64,000 nt of DNA from Hemicordylus capensis (GCF_027244095.1 NC_069662.1:15092501-15156500); one strand, 5' to 3'. Positions 32,501-44,225 are shown, counted from the first letter of the stretch. Notes: generated by a model not told the origin, from the letters alone. Numbers and translations are program-made.

Positions 32501-35016
32501 GTATCTAATTAAAAGCCTGGGTGAACAGATGTGTCTTGACAATTTTTTTAACAAGTTGTCAGAGATGGGGAGGCTCTTATTTCAACAGGGAGCACATTCC
32601 AAAGCCCCGGGGCAGCAATGAAGGCCCGTCCCTGAGTAGCCAGGAGATGAGCGGCGATGAAGAAGTGGAAGCAGCTCAGGGGTTAGGCAACAGGGGTAAA
32701 GCCAAAAGGTGTCTGTTCTTGTGTAGCCAGCTTCTAGTCGCAGCAAGGTGGGCTAGATAAATCGGGTAAGGAAGGCCGATTTGGAGGCTGGAAGCATGGA
32801 TGACACGCACCGCAAGACACAGCCAGGTGTTATGGCACATGCCAAGTCTAGTGTCCAAATCGCAGGTGACTCCAAGGTGTGAAAACCAAATGAAGCACAC
32901 TGGTTCAAGGAACCAGAGGCAGTTATAGCCCAAAATGTGTCCTGAGGCAACATTAGAGTTGCTCTTCTTTCCTGGGAAGGGCAATTCCAGGGAATCTCAA
33001 AAGGATTCATTGGGGCTATTCTCACAATCAGCCAAAATCGGGCTAGGAGAGCCTAGCCCAACTTTGGCTGATCGTGTAAACCACCGGGCTTGCAGGCGAG
33101 CCTGATGACTTACAAGCGGCTAGCCCACATTTTTAGCCCTCCCCTTAGCCTGGGTTTCTGGAGCGAGCACTCTGCAAATCCGGGCTTTCTGATCCTGAGT
33201 AGCTACGGCTTGGCTTCGTGCCATGGCTACTCATGAGGAGACCCCCCAGAGGAGAGGCAAAAAGCCGTCTCCCGGCTCTGGGGGTCTCCCCAGTATGCCC
33301 TGCATGCTCGTGCAGGGCATACTGGAGCTTCTGGGGGCCGCGCGGCCCCCGAGCTGCCCAGCCCCTGCCAGCTCTATCACAGAGCCGGCAATCGTATGGG
33401 CGGCCAATCCGGCCACCCAGGGCTCCTGCCGGGATCATGTGTGGGGAGAACGGGCTTAGCCTGCTCTCCCCGCAAAAGCGGCAAAAGCGGGTCTCACTGA
33501 TTGTGAGACCTGCCTCATTGTCTGTGTTTGCTGTGCTGGAGTTACAACACAATGATTTGAATGGGTCAAGAACAACCTGTATGCAAATAGACTAAATGAA
33601 TGTGCAAGCACGGCATCTCAGGACGGAAGGACCTGCTATACCAAATAGTAATTTTTAATGAGAGCACCTTTGAGTTCCTATTGCCCACTCAGCTCCTTTG
33701 TGATGGGAAGGGAGTTGCATTGCTGTGCCTTATCTGACTTTCCTGCTGAGGTGATTTAGCTTGTTTGAGGCAACTGCAGAGGAAAGGAAGTAAAGGGGTC
33801 AGTCTTAGGACAGGAAGACCTTGAGTGTGAAATTAACTCGAGAGTTAACTTTGGAGTATACTTAGACATTCCCTAATATAGGGAGAGGTGAGAGGATAAT
33901 CCCTTTGCAATTTGCTTGGCAGCTGTTGAATCTGGGGGAGACTGTCCCAATGTCTGCTAAGTGACTTGTCCCAATATGCCAACAAGCAGGGAGCTCACAA
34001 TCCTGTGTGGCTTCTGAGCATGTTAAGACTGAGAACCACAAGCCTGTGATCTCAGACATAAGCAGAGAGGCTACTAGGAGCCCACAGAAGAGCAGTACTA
34101 GCAACAACTTTAAAATAAACATTCTTGAATGTTTTTGATGCTAACAATTCATAGACACTAAGATATACAGAAGCACAAACACTTGGTAACAAAACTCTAG
34201 AGCAGAAGGGAGGCAACCTTGACTCTCCAGCTGCTGTTTAACTACAACTCCCATCCCACAATGCATTCTGGCCAAGGATGATGGGAGCTGTAGTTCAGCA
34301 ACAGCTGGAGAGCCAATATCCCTGCTCTAGAAGTTTCTTAGTCAAGAGGAAATCCTTCCTTCCTCCATTAATTTATTTTAAATTTCACCTGTCAAGGATA
34401 GTCAACAAGAGTCCTGCTCCTTCCTGCCCCAGCATCCTGCCTTTCCCCACTGCACACCCCTTCCTCACCTGTAGTAGGAGCAGGAGACCTCATGGCTAGC
34501 AAAACTGTACTGATCCCTTGAGCTCTTTTCTGCTGTGAAGTCGGCCATCTTGGAGTGTGACCCCGCCAAAGCCACCTGGACGTTCACCTGGGGCTTCACC
34601 TGCACGTCCAGCCCCACCTTCCAGTCGTTTTTCACATTGGTTCCTTCTGCACGAACCACTGAGATGCCCGACTCCTGTAATGAAGTGCGCACGTTCCGCT
34701 GGCAGGAGATTTTGGCCTCCCAGTCGGCGACGGCCAGCGGGAGCCTCTGGAGTGGCTTCCCTTCCAGCAAAGGATTCTGGCACAAGGTGCAGGTCCCATC
34801 CGGTTTTTGCCACTGACTCATATCCAGCACGTTGGCCCCCTTCCTCTCCAGCGTGGTGATGTCAATGCCCTCACCAGCCAAGTGGTGACCCGGCACAAAG
34901 TCCCCATTCTCCTCACATTCATCATCCATGCCCGACCGGCATTGTGGAGAGACAGCGGTGAGAAGGAGAGAGAAAACAAGTATTTGGGCAGCAGAGCTAG
35001 TGCCCACTCTGAGCAT
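29545..35016 (-). CDS. PRF1-like: Perforin-1-like protein, copy C
   Basis: Coding exons are 34469-35016 (548 bp) and 29545-30700 (1156 bp), the same lengths as copy B; donor AG|GTGAGG, acceptor TTTTATAG|G. The product is 567 aa with signal peptide (about 1-22), MACPF domain with FGTHF at 222-226 (Phe in place of the usual Tyr), EGF-like cysteines 379-410, and C2 with D432, D438, D487, D489. The C2 loops carry Tyr433 and Trp492 at positions that insert into membrane in mouse perforin, so C looks best equipped of the three for Ca2+-dependent binding. By family it is a secreted pore former of cytotoxic lymphocytes. The 3.8-kb coding intron holds three hAT elements. The promoter is uncertain: the only block resembling that of PRF-B lies 9 kb upstream at 44.2 kb. 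Confidence 0.95.
30858..31025. mobile_element. Short hAT MITE, CGGGGCGTAG end family
   Basis: Ends CGGGGCGTAGCTAGGG and ATAACTACGCCCCTG, with an exact 8-bp target duplication CCTGGCAT at 30850-30857 and 31026-31033. It is 168 bp long and lies in the PRF-C intron. Confidence 0.9.
31035..31200 (+). repeat. Unclassified repeat family U fragment
   Basis: CAGGAAGCTCACAAGCAGAA and CTGAATAAGGAGGGTC correspond to the copy at 18590-19090. Confidence 0.45.
31269..32387. mobile_element. 1.1-kb hAT element, TAGGGATGTGC ends
   Basis: Ends TAGGGATGTGCG and, inverted, TAGGAGTGTGC, with an exact 8-bp target duplication GTGGTTTA at 31261-31268 and 32388-32395. The ends carry repeated AAAACGTTTTG-like motifs. 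An inner palindrome (AGATTCTCTGGTAGCATATG and its inverse, near 31669-31741) is present. No transposase is seen. It lies in the PRF-C intron. Confidence 0.88.
32388..32830 (+). repeat. LINE-3'-end-like repeat carrying the hAT insertion
   Basis: The flanks of the hAT (CCCAAGCCTCTGGGTGGTTTA and GTTTACAACAAAACAATGTG) are one continuous repeat. Its later part (CAACAGGGAGCACATTCCAA) parallels the 3' portion of the L2/CR1-like element at 35570-36540. Confidence 0.5.
33014..33515. mobile_element. GC-rich palindromic hAT-like MITE
   Basis: The ends GGGGCTATTCTCACAATCAG and CTGATTGTGAGACCTGCC are inverted matches, and an inner palindrome (AGTATGCCCTGCATGC against GCAGGGCATACT) lies near 33292-33332. 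The flanks share TCATTG. It lies in the PRF-C intron. Open frames through it are by-products of its base composition. Confidence 0.7.
34203..34324. mobile_element. hAT-type MITE in PRF-C intron
   Basis: Inverted arms CTCTCCAGCTGCTGTTTAAC and CAACAGCTGGAGAGCC, with arms ACAACTCCCATCC and GATGGGAGCTGTAG. The flanks CTCTAGAG and CTCTAGAA look like an 8-bp target duplication. Confidence 0.8.
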
Positions 35017-35109
35017 GGCTGGTCCACGAGGAAAACACCTTCACAAGAGAATGAATAGAGTTTCACTTGATAATCTTGGGATGTTTCCCACACTATTCTA
35101 GAAGTAGAG

Positions 35110-35160
35110 CCATGTAAACCGCCCTGAGCCTTTTGGAAGGGCGGTATAAATTTTTTAAAA

Positions 35161-35195
<35 letters not shown>
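35110..35195. repeat. Family R tail with (TAAA)n
   Basis: GTAAACCGCCCTGAGCC followed by GGGCGGTATAAA and about ten TAAA units. It marks where homology with the PRF-B upstream region ends. Confidence 0.75.
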
Positions 35196-35196
<1 letters not shown>

Positions 35197-35569
35197 GTTA
35201 ATCTGTTACAGCATTGTGGGGGGAAATTCTTCACATCATGCATCATTAGTTTACAGAAGTCACTGCCACAGAGTATGATAAAGACCACTAGCTTAGATGC
35301 CTTTCAAGAGGATTGATCAAACACATGTATGACAATTTCATAGTAGCCATTAGATGTGATCACAATATGGAAACTCCATATAAAATGCAGAATCCCTCCC
35401 AATACTGGTTGCTGAGACAAAGACAACAGTGGCAGAGGCCAGAGGGATATCTCTCTGCTAATTGTTCAACAAGGAACTTTTAAAGTTTCTCTTGAAACTT
35501 CCCCCAGGAGATTTTATACACATGGCTTTTATTTCGAATCTTCTCTGGAATGGAGTGTGCCAGTCCACA

Positions 35570-36540
35570 TTTCATTCATTCATTCATTCATTCATTCAAT
35601 TTATATACCGTCTTTCCAAAACAGCTCAGGGCGGTCTACAACAGAATAAAACCACTTAACCATTAAAATCAAAATTATAAAAACAGAATAAAAAACAATT
35701 AAACATCCAAACAGTTAAAAAAAACCCTGGAAAACTAGGGCAAACATTTAAAACAGTTTATAACAGTTTAAATGCCCTGGAAGACCAGGCCGAACAGATA
35801 GGTTTTAAGGGCTCTCCTGAAAGACAGTAATGAACTCAAATTACAGATTTCTGCTGGGAGTGCATTCCACAGCCCAGGAGCAGGTACAAAGAAGGCCTGC
35901 CTCTGAGTCGCCACCTGATGAACCAGTGGTAACTTGAGACCGACTTCTTCAGATGACCTTAAAGTGTGGTGGGGAACATGCAGAAGAAGGCGCTCTCTAA
36001 GATAACTCAGACCTAAGCCATTCAGGGCTTTAAAGGTAATAACCAGCACTTTGTATTTTGCCTGGAAACGTATCGGCAGCCAGTGCAGCTGTTTTAAGAA
36101 AGGCATAATATGGACTCTCCAAGTTGCCCCCGAGACCAATCTGGCTGCCGCATTTTGAACTAACTGAAGTTTCTGAACTACGTACAAAGGCAGCCCCACG
36201 TAGAGCACATTGCAATAGCCAAGCCTGGAGATTACCAGCTGATGCACCACTGTTTTGAGGTCATCCTCCTCAAGGAATGGGCGCAGCTGTCAAATCAGCT
36301 GAAGCTGATAGAATGCACTCCCAGCCATGGCCTCCACCTGAGATACTAGGGTGAGGCCTGGGTCCAGGAGTACTCCCAAGCTGCACACCTGCTCCTTCTG
36401 GGAGAGTATAACCCCAGCCAGCACAGGAAGATCTAACTCACCCCTCAGATTCTGAGCCCCCACAATGAGCACCTCTGTCTTGCTTGGATTCAGCTTCAAT
36501 TTGTTATCCCTCATCCAGCCCATTACTGCCTGTAGGCAGG
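35570..36540 (-). mobile_element. L2/CR1-clade LINE, 3' half
   Basis: Read on the minus strand, reverse transcriptase blocks appear in order: MRDNKLKLNPSKTEVL, VCSLGVLLDPGLTL, then LVISRLGYCN, KLQLVQNAAARLV, LHWLPIRFQAK and ALPAEI. This is the C-terminal signature of L2/CR1 elements. The 3'UTR ends in (TGAA)n at 35572-35600, typical of L2. It is 5'-truncated, with one visible frame interruption between 36290 and 36250. Confidence 0.85.
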
Positions 36541-36949
36541 CATTTAGAGAATGAGTGCTCGTGCAGACATTTGTTATGTGCCACTTGATAGAGCAAGGTT
36601 GTTCTGGATATAAGATATGATGTACTTCTGAAGAAGATTGTTTCGAAACTGGTGAGATTACCTAGGATGCTTATAAAGATTTATATTTGTGAAGAATGAA
36701 GACATGTTTTGGCATCTCCGGCTTCGGAGTACTTTGCATGTTTTGTACTCCAGCTGTGAAGATTTGAGCTTGAACTTTTTGTACATTCATATTCCTCACT
36801 TGTTGCACTTTTGCATTTGTTGTACTTTGCTGGTTCTATTCATGGTCTGTGACCAGTTGTATATGATGTATGTTCATAGACATTCTTCATGTGCATGTTC
36901 AATATATCTTGACCTTTTTTAAGGTTGTTTCACGGATCTTTGTTTACAC

Positions 36950-37215
36950 ATTGTTCTTCCATTCTTAGCTGTCAAACTAACAACAAAATAGTTCCTTTGC
37001 CACCTCCTCGTTTCTGATGTGATTTGTGATTGGTTGGGGGGTGGGGAAGGAGCAAGCCAGTAGGAACGCACAGGAAGAAGATCTGCAAGGGATTGTGGAG
37101 AGGAGAATACCCCATGTGAACAGTCCATTTAATCCCCTGAATTAAACATCTTGCGAATCTGCTGCAAAGCAGAGTTGCTCTTCAGATACCCCACGGCATG
37201 AACGCATATATGAAC
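36950..37215. other. Duplicated block Y'
   Basis: Counterpart of 27435-27715, including GTGATTGGTTGG, AGTAGGAACGCACAGG and AAACATCTTGCGAATCTGCT. It lies 2 kb upstream of PRF-C coding exon 1 rather than beyond the promoter block, which breaks collinearity with the PRF-B unit. Confidence 0.55.
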
Positions 37216-38600
37216 CCAATTGTCCCATTATAACTCCGCCCCTGACTTTAGTTATTAGTATAACTAGTCATATATAATAGCCCTTTTTACGCATTATGCT
37301 CAATGCTCATAAAATAAGTGTACATTGTACAGGCACAGGTCTGTATGCAGTTAGTTATTCACATGTTATATTGCATGCAGGGACAGCACTACACTTTCTC
37401 TCTATAACCTGCATTTCAGGGGACCTGTTCGGTCATCTGTAAACTCATACAACATAATTCTGAATATGGCTAATATGTATTCAATGTTTGTTTTGTTAAT
37501 CAACTCTTTTCAAGAATACAGTATGTAGATACTGTGTTTGCATATTTAATGAATTCAATTTCACAGTGCACGTTTTTGTGCTGCTTTTTTTTTTTAAGGA
37601 CACTTGAATAAAGCATATATTAAAAGCACACAGAACATATTTTTTAAAATGCAGAATCAGTGGAAATTTGTTTAAAACAATAAAAAGCTGTTGTGTTCCA
37701 GCCCCTAAACATTCCTGTTTAGGTCTCCAGCCAGCCCAGAACAGGTGTCTGGGAAGCGGGGATGTTTCAGGATAGGGGCAGGAGGGGAAAGGACACATTT
37801 TTTTCTTTCCCACTCTCCTGAAACTTTCCCCTGATGTTTTATATAATGCAGGAGAGCTCCAGCTAGAGATTGGCTGCCAGCCTGAATCTGAACATTTTGT
37901 TTTTATATAGCAGGGAGGGTGTAGTTTGGGGGGGCATTTTTACTTCCTCCCCCCTCCCCTTGCTAAAATCTCCCCAGTTTCACCACTGTTTGGCTTGGGA
38001 GTATTCCTGGACCTGGCTTTGTTCCTCAGTGCCCAGGGAGTTATTCACACTTGGCTTCATGCTTCGGGGTAAATGTTGAGCAAAGCCACTTCGAACTACA
38101 CTCGCGGCATTGAGTGAAGCAGCTCCTCCCCTCTGCTCTCGGGTTTTGTTTTGAAACAAGTTCACATGGCATGCTCCGTGTTTTCCTTCCAGCCAATGGG
38201 GAGTGGGGGGAGAGAGCTTCCTAAAGAGTGATATCTGCATTTCTAAAGAGAGCATCCTTCTTATGCTAATGATTCTACCTCAGTGCCTCTCCCAGTTTGC
38301 TCCAGCGTTTTCAGAAAAAGTAGCTTAAAACCAGCATTTTAAAAATCTGGAAATACCTCGAGATAAGCTAGAATTCGCATCACAAAGCCCAATGTGTGTG
38401 TGGAGTGGGTCCAAGAATCTCGAAGGGACTTTGGGGTAAGTTTGGCTGGTATGTGAATGCACACACTCTCTTCTGAAGTAAATTCAGGGTAGAAGCCCTG
38501 TGTAGAAAACCTCCAGGGGGCAGCTGCAGCCAGGAGCTACTTGTTCCAGCTTTGGCTGTAGCAATAACTGCCCCTGTTCCTGGAGAGGGTGGACCATCCA
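37216..38600. other. Intergenic DNA, nothing recognised
   Basis: AT-rich sequence followed by a single-copy-looking stretch, without a supported gene. The TATAACTCCGCCCCTG near 37230 resembles a lone hAT terminus. Confidence 0.4.
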
Positions 38601-39830
38601 TGCTTCAGTTACAGCTAGTCAGGATTCCTGCAAAACACTTTATGTGGGGATGCCATTGAAGACTCTGTGGAAACTTCAGCTGGTGCAGAATTCTGCTGCG
38701 AGAGTCCTGAGCAGTGCTGTGTTTCAGGAGCATGTTACTGCCCTTCTGTATCAGCTCAGCTGCACTGGCTACTGGTCCATTTCTGGGTGCAGCTCCAGGT
38801 GCTGGTTATCATCTTTAAAGCCCTAAACAGCTTTCAGGACCACAAAGGACCATCTCACCCACTCCTTGTATGCATCTACCCATTGTCTAAAGAACACCAT
38901 CTCTTTTGCCTGTCATTTTGTCTTCTGAGAAGCAGATGCAAGACATTTGTGGTGCCCAGATTGTGGAACTCCCTGCTTCAGGAATTTTAGTAGCACCCAC
39001 TTTTTCAGATATCTGCTTAAATATTGGTGGGTGTTGCTCCACCTTCCCTATCAGTACTTTATATCTGTTATAAGTAGGGATGTGCCCGAACTGGTTCAGA
39101 GGCCATGCTGGAGGCCTCCGAACCGGTCTGGTTCTGAGCCAGTCCGGCGGTTCGGCACGGAGGGGGGTTGTAACTTTAAGGGAGGGGGGGTAGTACTTAC
39201 TCCCCCCGCCGCTCTCCCCCCTCCGGCGCTGTGTTTTTTGACAAAGTTTCTGGGGCGGCAGCGTTCCTCCTTGCCGCCCCTGCCCCCGTCGTTAGCCTGC
39301 CAGAGCCGAAGTAAGGAACACGCATGCGCCCGTTCCGGCATGCGTGCGCACCCACACCCGCTGCCGCCCCGCGCACGCTCCACATACATCACACGTTGAC
39401 GTGTGACGTATGCGGAGCGCGTGCGCGGCGGCAAGTAAGGAACCGAAGTAAGGAACACGCATGCGCCCATTCCGGCGCGCGTGCGCACGCTCCGCATACG
39501 TCACACATCAACGTGTGATGTATGTGGAGCGCACGCGGGGCGGCAGCGGGTGAGGGTGTGCACGCACGCCGGAACGGGCGCATATGTGTTCCTTACTTCG
39601 GCTCTGGCAGGCTAATGACGGGGGCAGGGGCGGCAGGGAGGAACACTGCCGCCCCAGAAACTTTGTCAAAAAACACAGCGCCGGAGGGGGGAGAGCGGCG
39701 GTGGGGGGGGGTAAGTACCACCCCCGCCCTTAAAGCTACAACCCCCCCCCGTGCCAGACCGGACCGGTTCGGCGCTTTGCACATCCCTAGTTATAAGTCA
39801 GAAATATTAAAAATCCCCAATTTAGGGAGG
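38600..39830 (+). mobile_element. L2/CR1-clade LINE fragment split by a hAT MITE
   Basis: Plus-strand pieces include KLQLVQNSAARV near 38667-38705 and LHWLLV near 38760-38785, the reverse transcriptase C-terminal blocks. The fragment is interrupted by the element at 39075-39789 and resumes after it. Old and broken. Confidence 0.65.
39075..39789. mobile_element. CpG-rich palindromic hAT MITE, TAGGGATGTGC ends
   Basis: It is 715 bp with ends TAGGGATGTGC and GCACATCCCTA and an exact 8-bp target duplication GTTATAAG at 39067-39074 and 39790-39797. The arms are near-perfect inverses (ACAAAGTTTCTGGGGCGGCA against TGCCGCCCCAGAAACTTTGT), with an inner set of smaller palindromes around TGACGTAT and CGTGTGATG. 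It encodes nothing. Confidence 0.92.
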
Positions 39831-39890
39831 CAACACTATGTGAAAGGCTGTTATTCTACAAATTGTTAAAAAGATCTCAACTGAACACAA

Positions 39891-40120
39891 AATTATTTAT
39901 TTATTTATTTTTACATTTATATCCCGCTCTTCCTCCAAGAAGCCCAGAGCGGTGTACTACATACTTGAGTTTCTCCTCACAACAACCCTGTGAAGTAGGT
40001 TAGGCTGAGAGAGAAGTGACTGGTCCAGAGTCACCCAGCTAGTTTCATGGCTGAATGGGGATTTGAACTCGGGTCTTCCCGGTCCTAGTCCAGCACTCTA
40101 ACCACTACACCACGCTGGCT
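39891..40120 (-). mobile_element. MIR/CORE-like SINE
   Basis: Minus-strand copy with core TGACCTGG-type block (complement of GACTGGTCCAGAGTCACCC) and head complement ACCACTACACCACGCTGGCT. The (TTTA)n end is at the left. Confidence 0.8.
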
Positions 40121-41750
40121 CACCAAATTATCATCTTCTTGTTTACCTTCCCACATTTGAATAAAATTAGTCAATTTAACCATAACTACAAGATTCCGTG
40201 TTTTGACCAACCAATCATCCCAAAAGGGGAGATCAGCAAGTTTCACTTGTTATGACCAGTCTTGCAGCAGTCAATAAGTATGTGAGAAGCTCTCGATCTA
40301 TTAAACTAATTGTTGCAGGAACATTGCAAAACAGTACAGTCAGTGGGTTTAATGGTAATTTATATCCAGTCATTTCCTCAACACTGTTAAGAACTCTGAC
40401 CCAGAAATCTTCACCCTTCTAACAGTTCCAGTAAATATGCTAACAGGGCAAAGCGGCACCTTTTACCGTGGTGATTCTCTTTATTTAGCAGGGGGAGAGT
40501 AACTGGCCCTATCCACCCCCAGCACAGTACTTCCAGTGACTGTTGCTGGTGTGTGTCTTATGTGTTTTTTTTAAGAATGTGAGCCCTTTGGGGACAGGGA
40601 GCCATCTTATTTGTTTGTTATTTCTCTTTGTAAACCATCCTGAGCCATTTTTGGAAGGGCGGTATAGAAATTGAATTATTATTATTATTATTATTATTAT
40701 TACTCAATGTCTGGATAAAACAAACCAGTCAATAACTCCTGTCTGACTGTAAACAAGAAACAATAATAATATGCAGAAGGTCAGCTCGCTCAGACCCACA
40801 TTCCCAGCAAAGGTCCGAGTTGAATGGATACATATAGGATAGCCTGAATGGTGTTCAATGCATGGTCATCTTTAAAAAACAACACTCTCCTTTAGATTGG
40901 CACGTAAAGTAAATTTATGAACTTTCCATATTTGATACCATGTTCCATCAGTAAAACATACAGTAACCCAGGTCAATTTAAATCATTTGGTGTAATTTAA
41001 CACAGTTGACATGTTATTTAATTTATTTATTTATTTAACACATTTCTATACCGCCCAAAACTCATGTCTGTGGACGGTTCACAACTGCCCAGAGTTGTGC
41101 TTTTTGAGGGGTTGTGCTTTTGGGTGCTTAATTGTGCTTTTTTAAATTGTGTTTTTTAAATCGTGCTTTTTAAAAAAAATTGTGCTTAATTGTGCTTTTT
41201 TGTGTGCTTAATTGTGCTTTTTGGGGGTGGGTGAGGGTTGCTAATAAATATTCTTGACTAATAATGAATACTTTTGTTTACATCTGTGAAAAATAAGAAA
41301 TGTATGCAAACACAATCTATTGGCTTGTAACTAAAGAAAGTTAGTCATGACTAACTTTGTTTGGATACAGCCCACTGCACTACCCAGAGAATGAACAAAA
41401 TAGACTAGGCGAATACATTTCAGTGGGACTTAGTCAAGACTGAATAACTTTTTTGGATACAACCCAATACCTTGTAATGAGTGACTCGTAAAGCAGAGAA
41501 AATTAAGAACTGTTCGTTAAGTGGATTTGAATCCTATTTGAGATTTCAACCTCCATATCCTTAGCCTAGAAAGTTTTAAAAGAGTCTCATTTGATTTTTA
41601 AGGAAAGGATAAAGACCATTTTAACCACATGTGGTGGAGATGTCCAAAGTTCCAACTATGTTGGAACCAAATGACTTGCACTATTTGTCAAATGATAGCT
41701 GCAATGCTAAAATTTGATGCCTTTAACATGATTGCTGAATTATATAGCAC
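40121..41750. mobile_element. Mixed old LINE debris, possibly L1
   Basis: Near 41600-41690 the plus strand encodes HMWWRCPKFQLCWNQM, similar to the C-terminal domain of L1 ORF2 (HxWWxCPKIxxFW). The remainder is AT-rich debris plus a family R copy at 40447-40681 with a (TTA)n tail. Boundaries are approximate. Confidence 0.4.
40447..40681 (+). repeat. Family R repeat
   Basis: TTTAGCAGGGGGAGAGTAAC, GTGAGCCCTTTGGGGACAGG, GGAAGGGCGGTATAGAAATT and a (TTA)n tail. A complete-looking copy of the family. Confidence 0.75.
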
Positions 41751-41751
41751 A

Positions 41752-41885
41752 GGGGTTCCCAACCTGTGGCACTCCAGATGTTGCTGAACTACAACTCCCA
41801 TCATCCTTAGCCACAATAAATTGTAGCTGGAGGTTATGGGAATTTTAGTTCAACATCTGCGCTATCACAGGTTGGGAATCCCCGA
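41752..41885. mobile_element. hAT-type MITE
   Basis: CAGGGGTTCCCAACCTGTGG and CACAGGTTGGGAATCCCC are inverted ends. The flanks TATAGCAC and CATAGCAC are a near-exact 8-bp duplication. Confidence 0.85.
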
Positions 41886-42961
41886 CATAGCACAATAGTA
41901 ACAGGCCGTATAAACTGTTAGTTGTGAATCTTCTTCCAACAGCACAAATTGGATTGGCACAGAATTAGAAAGTGTCCTCAATGCCAGTGATGAGGGAGTG
42001 GTTGTTAATGGCAGTCTGACTTGACCGAGAAAATTACTTAAAGTAGTCCCATTGAAATTAATGGTCCTTTTAATTTCAGTGCGACTTCTTTGAGTAATAT
42101 TCCACACACCAGTCACTGGAAGAAGCACAAACTGACAGATCAATAGACTTGGTTCGCAGCAGAAAGGGACAATAAGTATTATCTACATTTTCTTAGAAAA
42201 GGCTACCATGGGTTTTATATTAGAATCAGTATTATAGTGTGGAAAAGCTAAACTTTTTTGGGGGGGAGGGTGTCACATAGTGACATAATTTCTTCTCTAT
42301 AAAAATAAATATATTTCTGAAAAATGCACATAATCATAGTGCTCTTGTTTCAGCGCTTACCCGGTTCATTTAAAAACTCGATTTGGAATTTGTTGCAATT
42401 AACTGATTCAGCTTAAATTTAAACAGACAATACAAGAAAGACCTTTCAAACATGAAAAATTATCTGCTGCGTAGGAGTGCTTTGTTATTTGTGCTGGCAC
42501 ATTTAGTTTTTAATGCATTTTTATCTCTTTGGTTTTAGTATAGTATTTACATTTTCATCAGCAGGCCATCTTGAGCACCTCCAGCTGGAGGTGAGAAAGT
42601 ACGATATAGGTATTTTATCAATCCCTCTAGTGCAGGGAGGGGAATCTCTTACCCTTGTGGCATGCATACTTATCACAAGGACACGTCCGACAAACTATTA
42701 GGGGTTTGAACAGGCTAGTTCCCCTGCTCTTGCCTCGCCTCTCCATTTACCTTGTTTTTTCTTCAGTTGACATTGTCTATATTCCATAGCTCAATTGCTC
42801 TCAATATTCCGTTAAGTATTAGAAGCTCAGAGATCCTTGGTAATATCACTGGGGCAGGTTCAACCTTATTTGTCTATTAGTTTACAGATTTATATACTTT
42901 TGCAAACATAGGAAGTATCCTGCATATATAGAACCCACTACATATTTATTGCCACGTTAAG
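41886..42961. other. AT-rich DNA, nothing recognised
   Basis: No supported gene or repeat between the MITE and the next SINE. Confidence 0.4.
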
Positions 42962-43186
42962 TGGTGCAGCGGAGAAATGCTTGACTAACAGGCAGAAGGT
43001 TACCAGTTCAAATCCCCACTGCTACTATATCGGGCAGCAGTGATATAGGAAGATGCTGAAAAGCATCATCTCATACTGTGCGGGAGGAGGCAATGGTAAA
43101 CCCCTCCTGTATTCTACCAAAGAAAACCACAGGGCTCTGTGGGTGCCAGGAGTTGAAATCGATTTGACGGCACACTTTACCTTTAC
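42962..43186 (+). mobile_element. Sauria-type SINE, internally deleted
   Basis: Head GTGGTGCAGCGGAGAAATGC, body GGAAGATGCTGAAAAGCATC, tail GACGGCACACTTTACCTTTA. It lacks the segment with the TGTTTCCCAGA...GGGAAACAC hairpin present in the other copies. Confidence 0.8.
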
Positions 43187-44157
43187 ATATATATTATCTT
43201 GGAGTGGTTCTGTTTCACTTCCAGACTGATAGGAACTCATCTGGACTGACTATTAGAAAGAATGAGCCTGTAAGGCCATTCTTAGAAAGGGTCCACTGGC
43301 ATCTTAAAGCCATTAATATCTCGTTATATCTTATCTTAACCACATATCTCTTGTTACTTCATGTTCTGGTCTCTCTCTGAAATCTCTTGTAGAATGATAG
43401 CCTTATGAAGGTAGGCAACAAAAAGTCTAGGGAAACTGAAATGTTCAAATGAAATTTTCCTTCTCAGGTTTTTGAATTTTGGCGCTTTTAAGATTTCGTT
43501 TGCATCATGTAACATTTTGGATGGAAATGTCTTGATTTCGCTGAAGAAAACAGCAGGATGCCACTGTGGGTAAATGATGGTGTATAAATGTCCAGATGCG
43601 CAGCTAAGGTCGATGATGTTTGGTCCAGTCATAATGGGTATCAGGACATATAGGTGGCACTGGGGTGTGCTGCAAAGATATAACACCTCTGCCACAGGTA
43701 GTGGTCCTCACTTTGATTCCCAAATTCTGAGGTGTGCAGTTCTCCATGGAGGTGCAAGCAGTTCCGTGGGGAGATGCAAGCTCCACCCCACCCCCAATTT
43801 CCCCTTCTCTTGGCCTTAATTACTCAAGGGTATTTCCTAGGAATATACTGTGCAGGATAAGATACTCTGCACACCATGCAGGAAAGCTGCACGGGGCCCA
43901 ACATCTTGAGAATTTCATCTACCATTTTAAAACAAAGCAAGGTTCTAGCCCTCAAGACTACGGAGAGCAACTTAGAAGTGTGTGGAGGATGCCTGCTGAG
44001 ATCTGGGGGGCTAGAATCAGAACAGGCTTTCCAGACATTGCAAGGACAGCATTCTGCATAACTACCCCTTTCCCCACTGCCAGCATTCCCACTCCCCTAT
44101 TTTCTCCACCTCTAATTCATACAGAGACCAGACTTATAATCCATTACAAGTACATAC

Positions 44158-44225
44158 CTTTGGCAGTAGAAAGAGTTAGGGAAGGTGCTGGGCTGTGTGT
44201 GTCAATCAAAAGACAAGTGTCCGCA
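44158..44225 (-). other. PRF1-like: Putative non-coding exon 1, PRF-C or a lost copy
   Basis: On the minus strand, CTACTGCCAAAG|GTATGTA is a conserved donor, homologous to the one at 25422. If joined to PRF-C, the first intron would be about 9.1 kb. The 5' end is not determined. Confidence 0.4.

Noticed and set aside
33145-33595. Overlapping 120-135-codon frames on both strands
   Set aside because: They lie in the GC-rich palindromic MITE 33014-33515 and have no protein family resemblance.
36540-36940. Stretch with TTCGAAACTGGTGAGATTAC considered as an unknown retroelement
   Set aside because: No coding motif, terminal repeat or second copy in the window supports it. Left undescribed.
39096-39869. 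Several overlapping frames with repeated HIHHTL-like peptides
   Set aside because: They are translations of hairpin repeats in the hAT MITE at 39075-39789.
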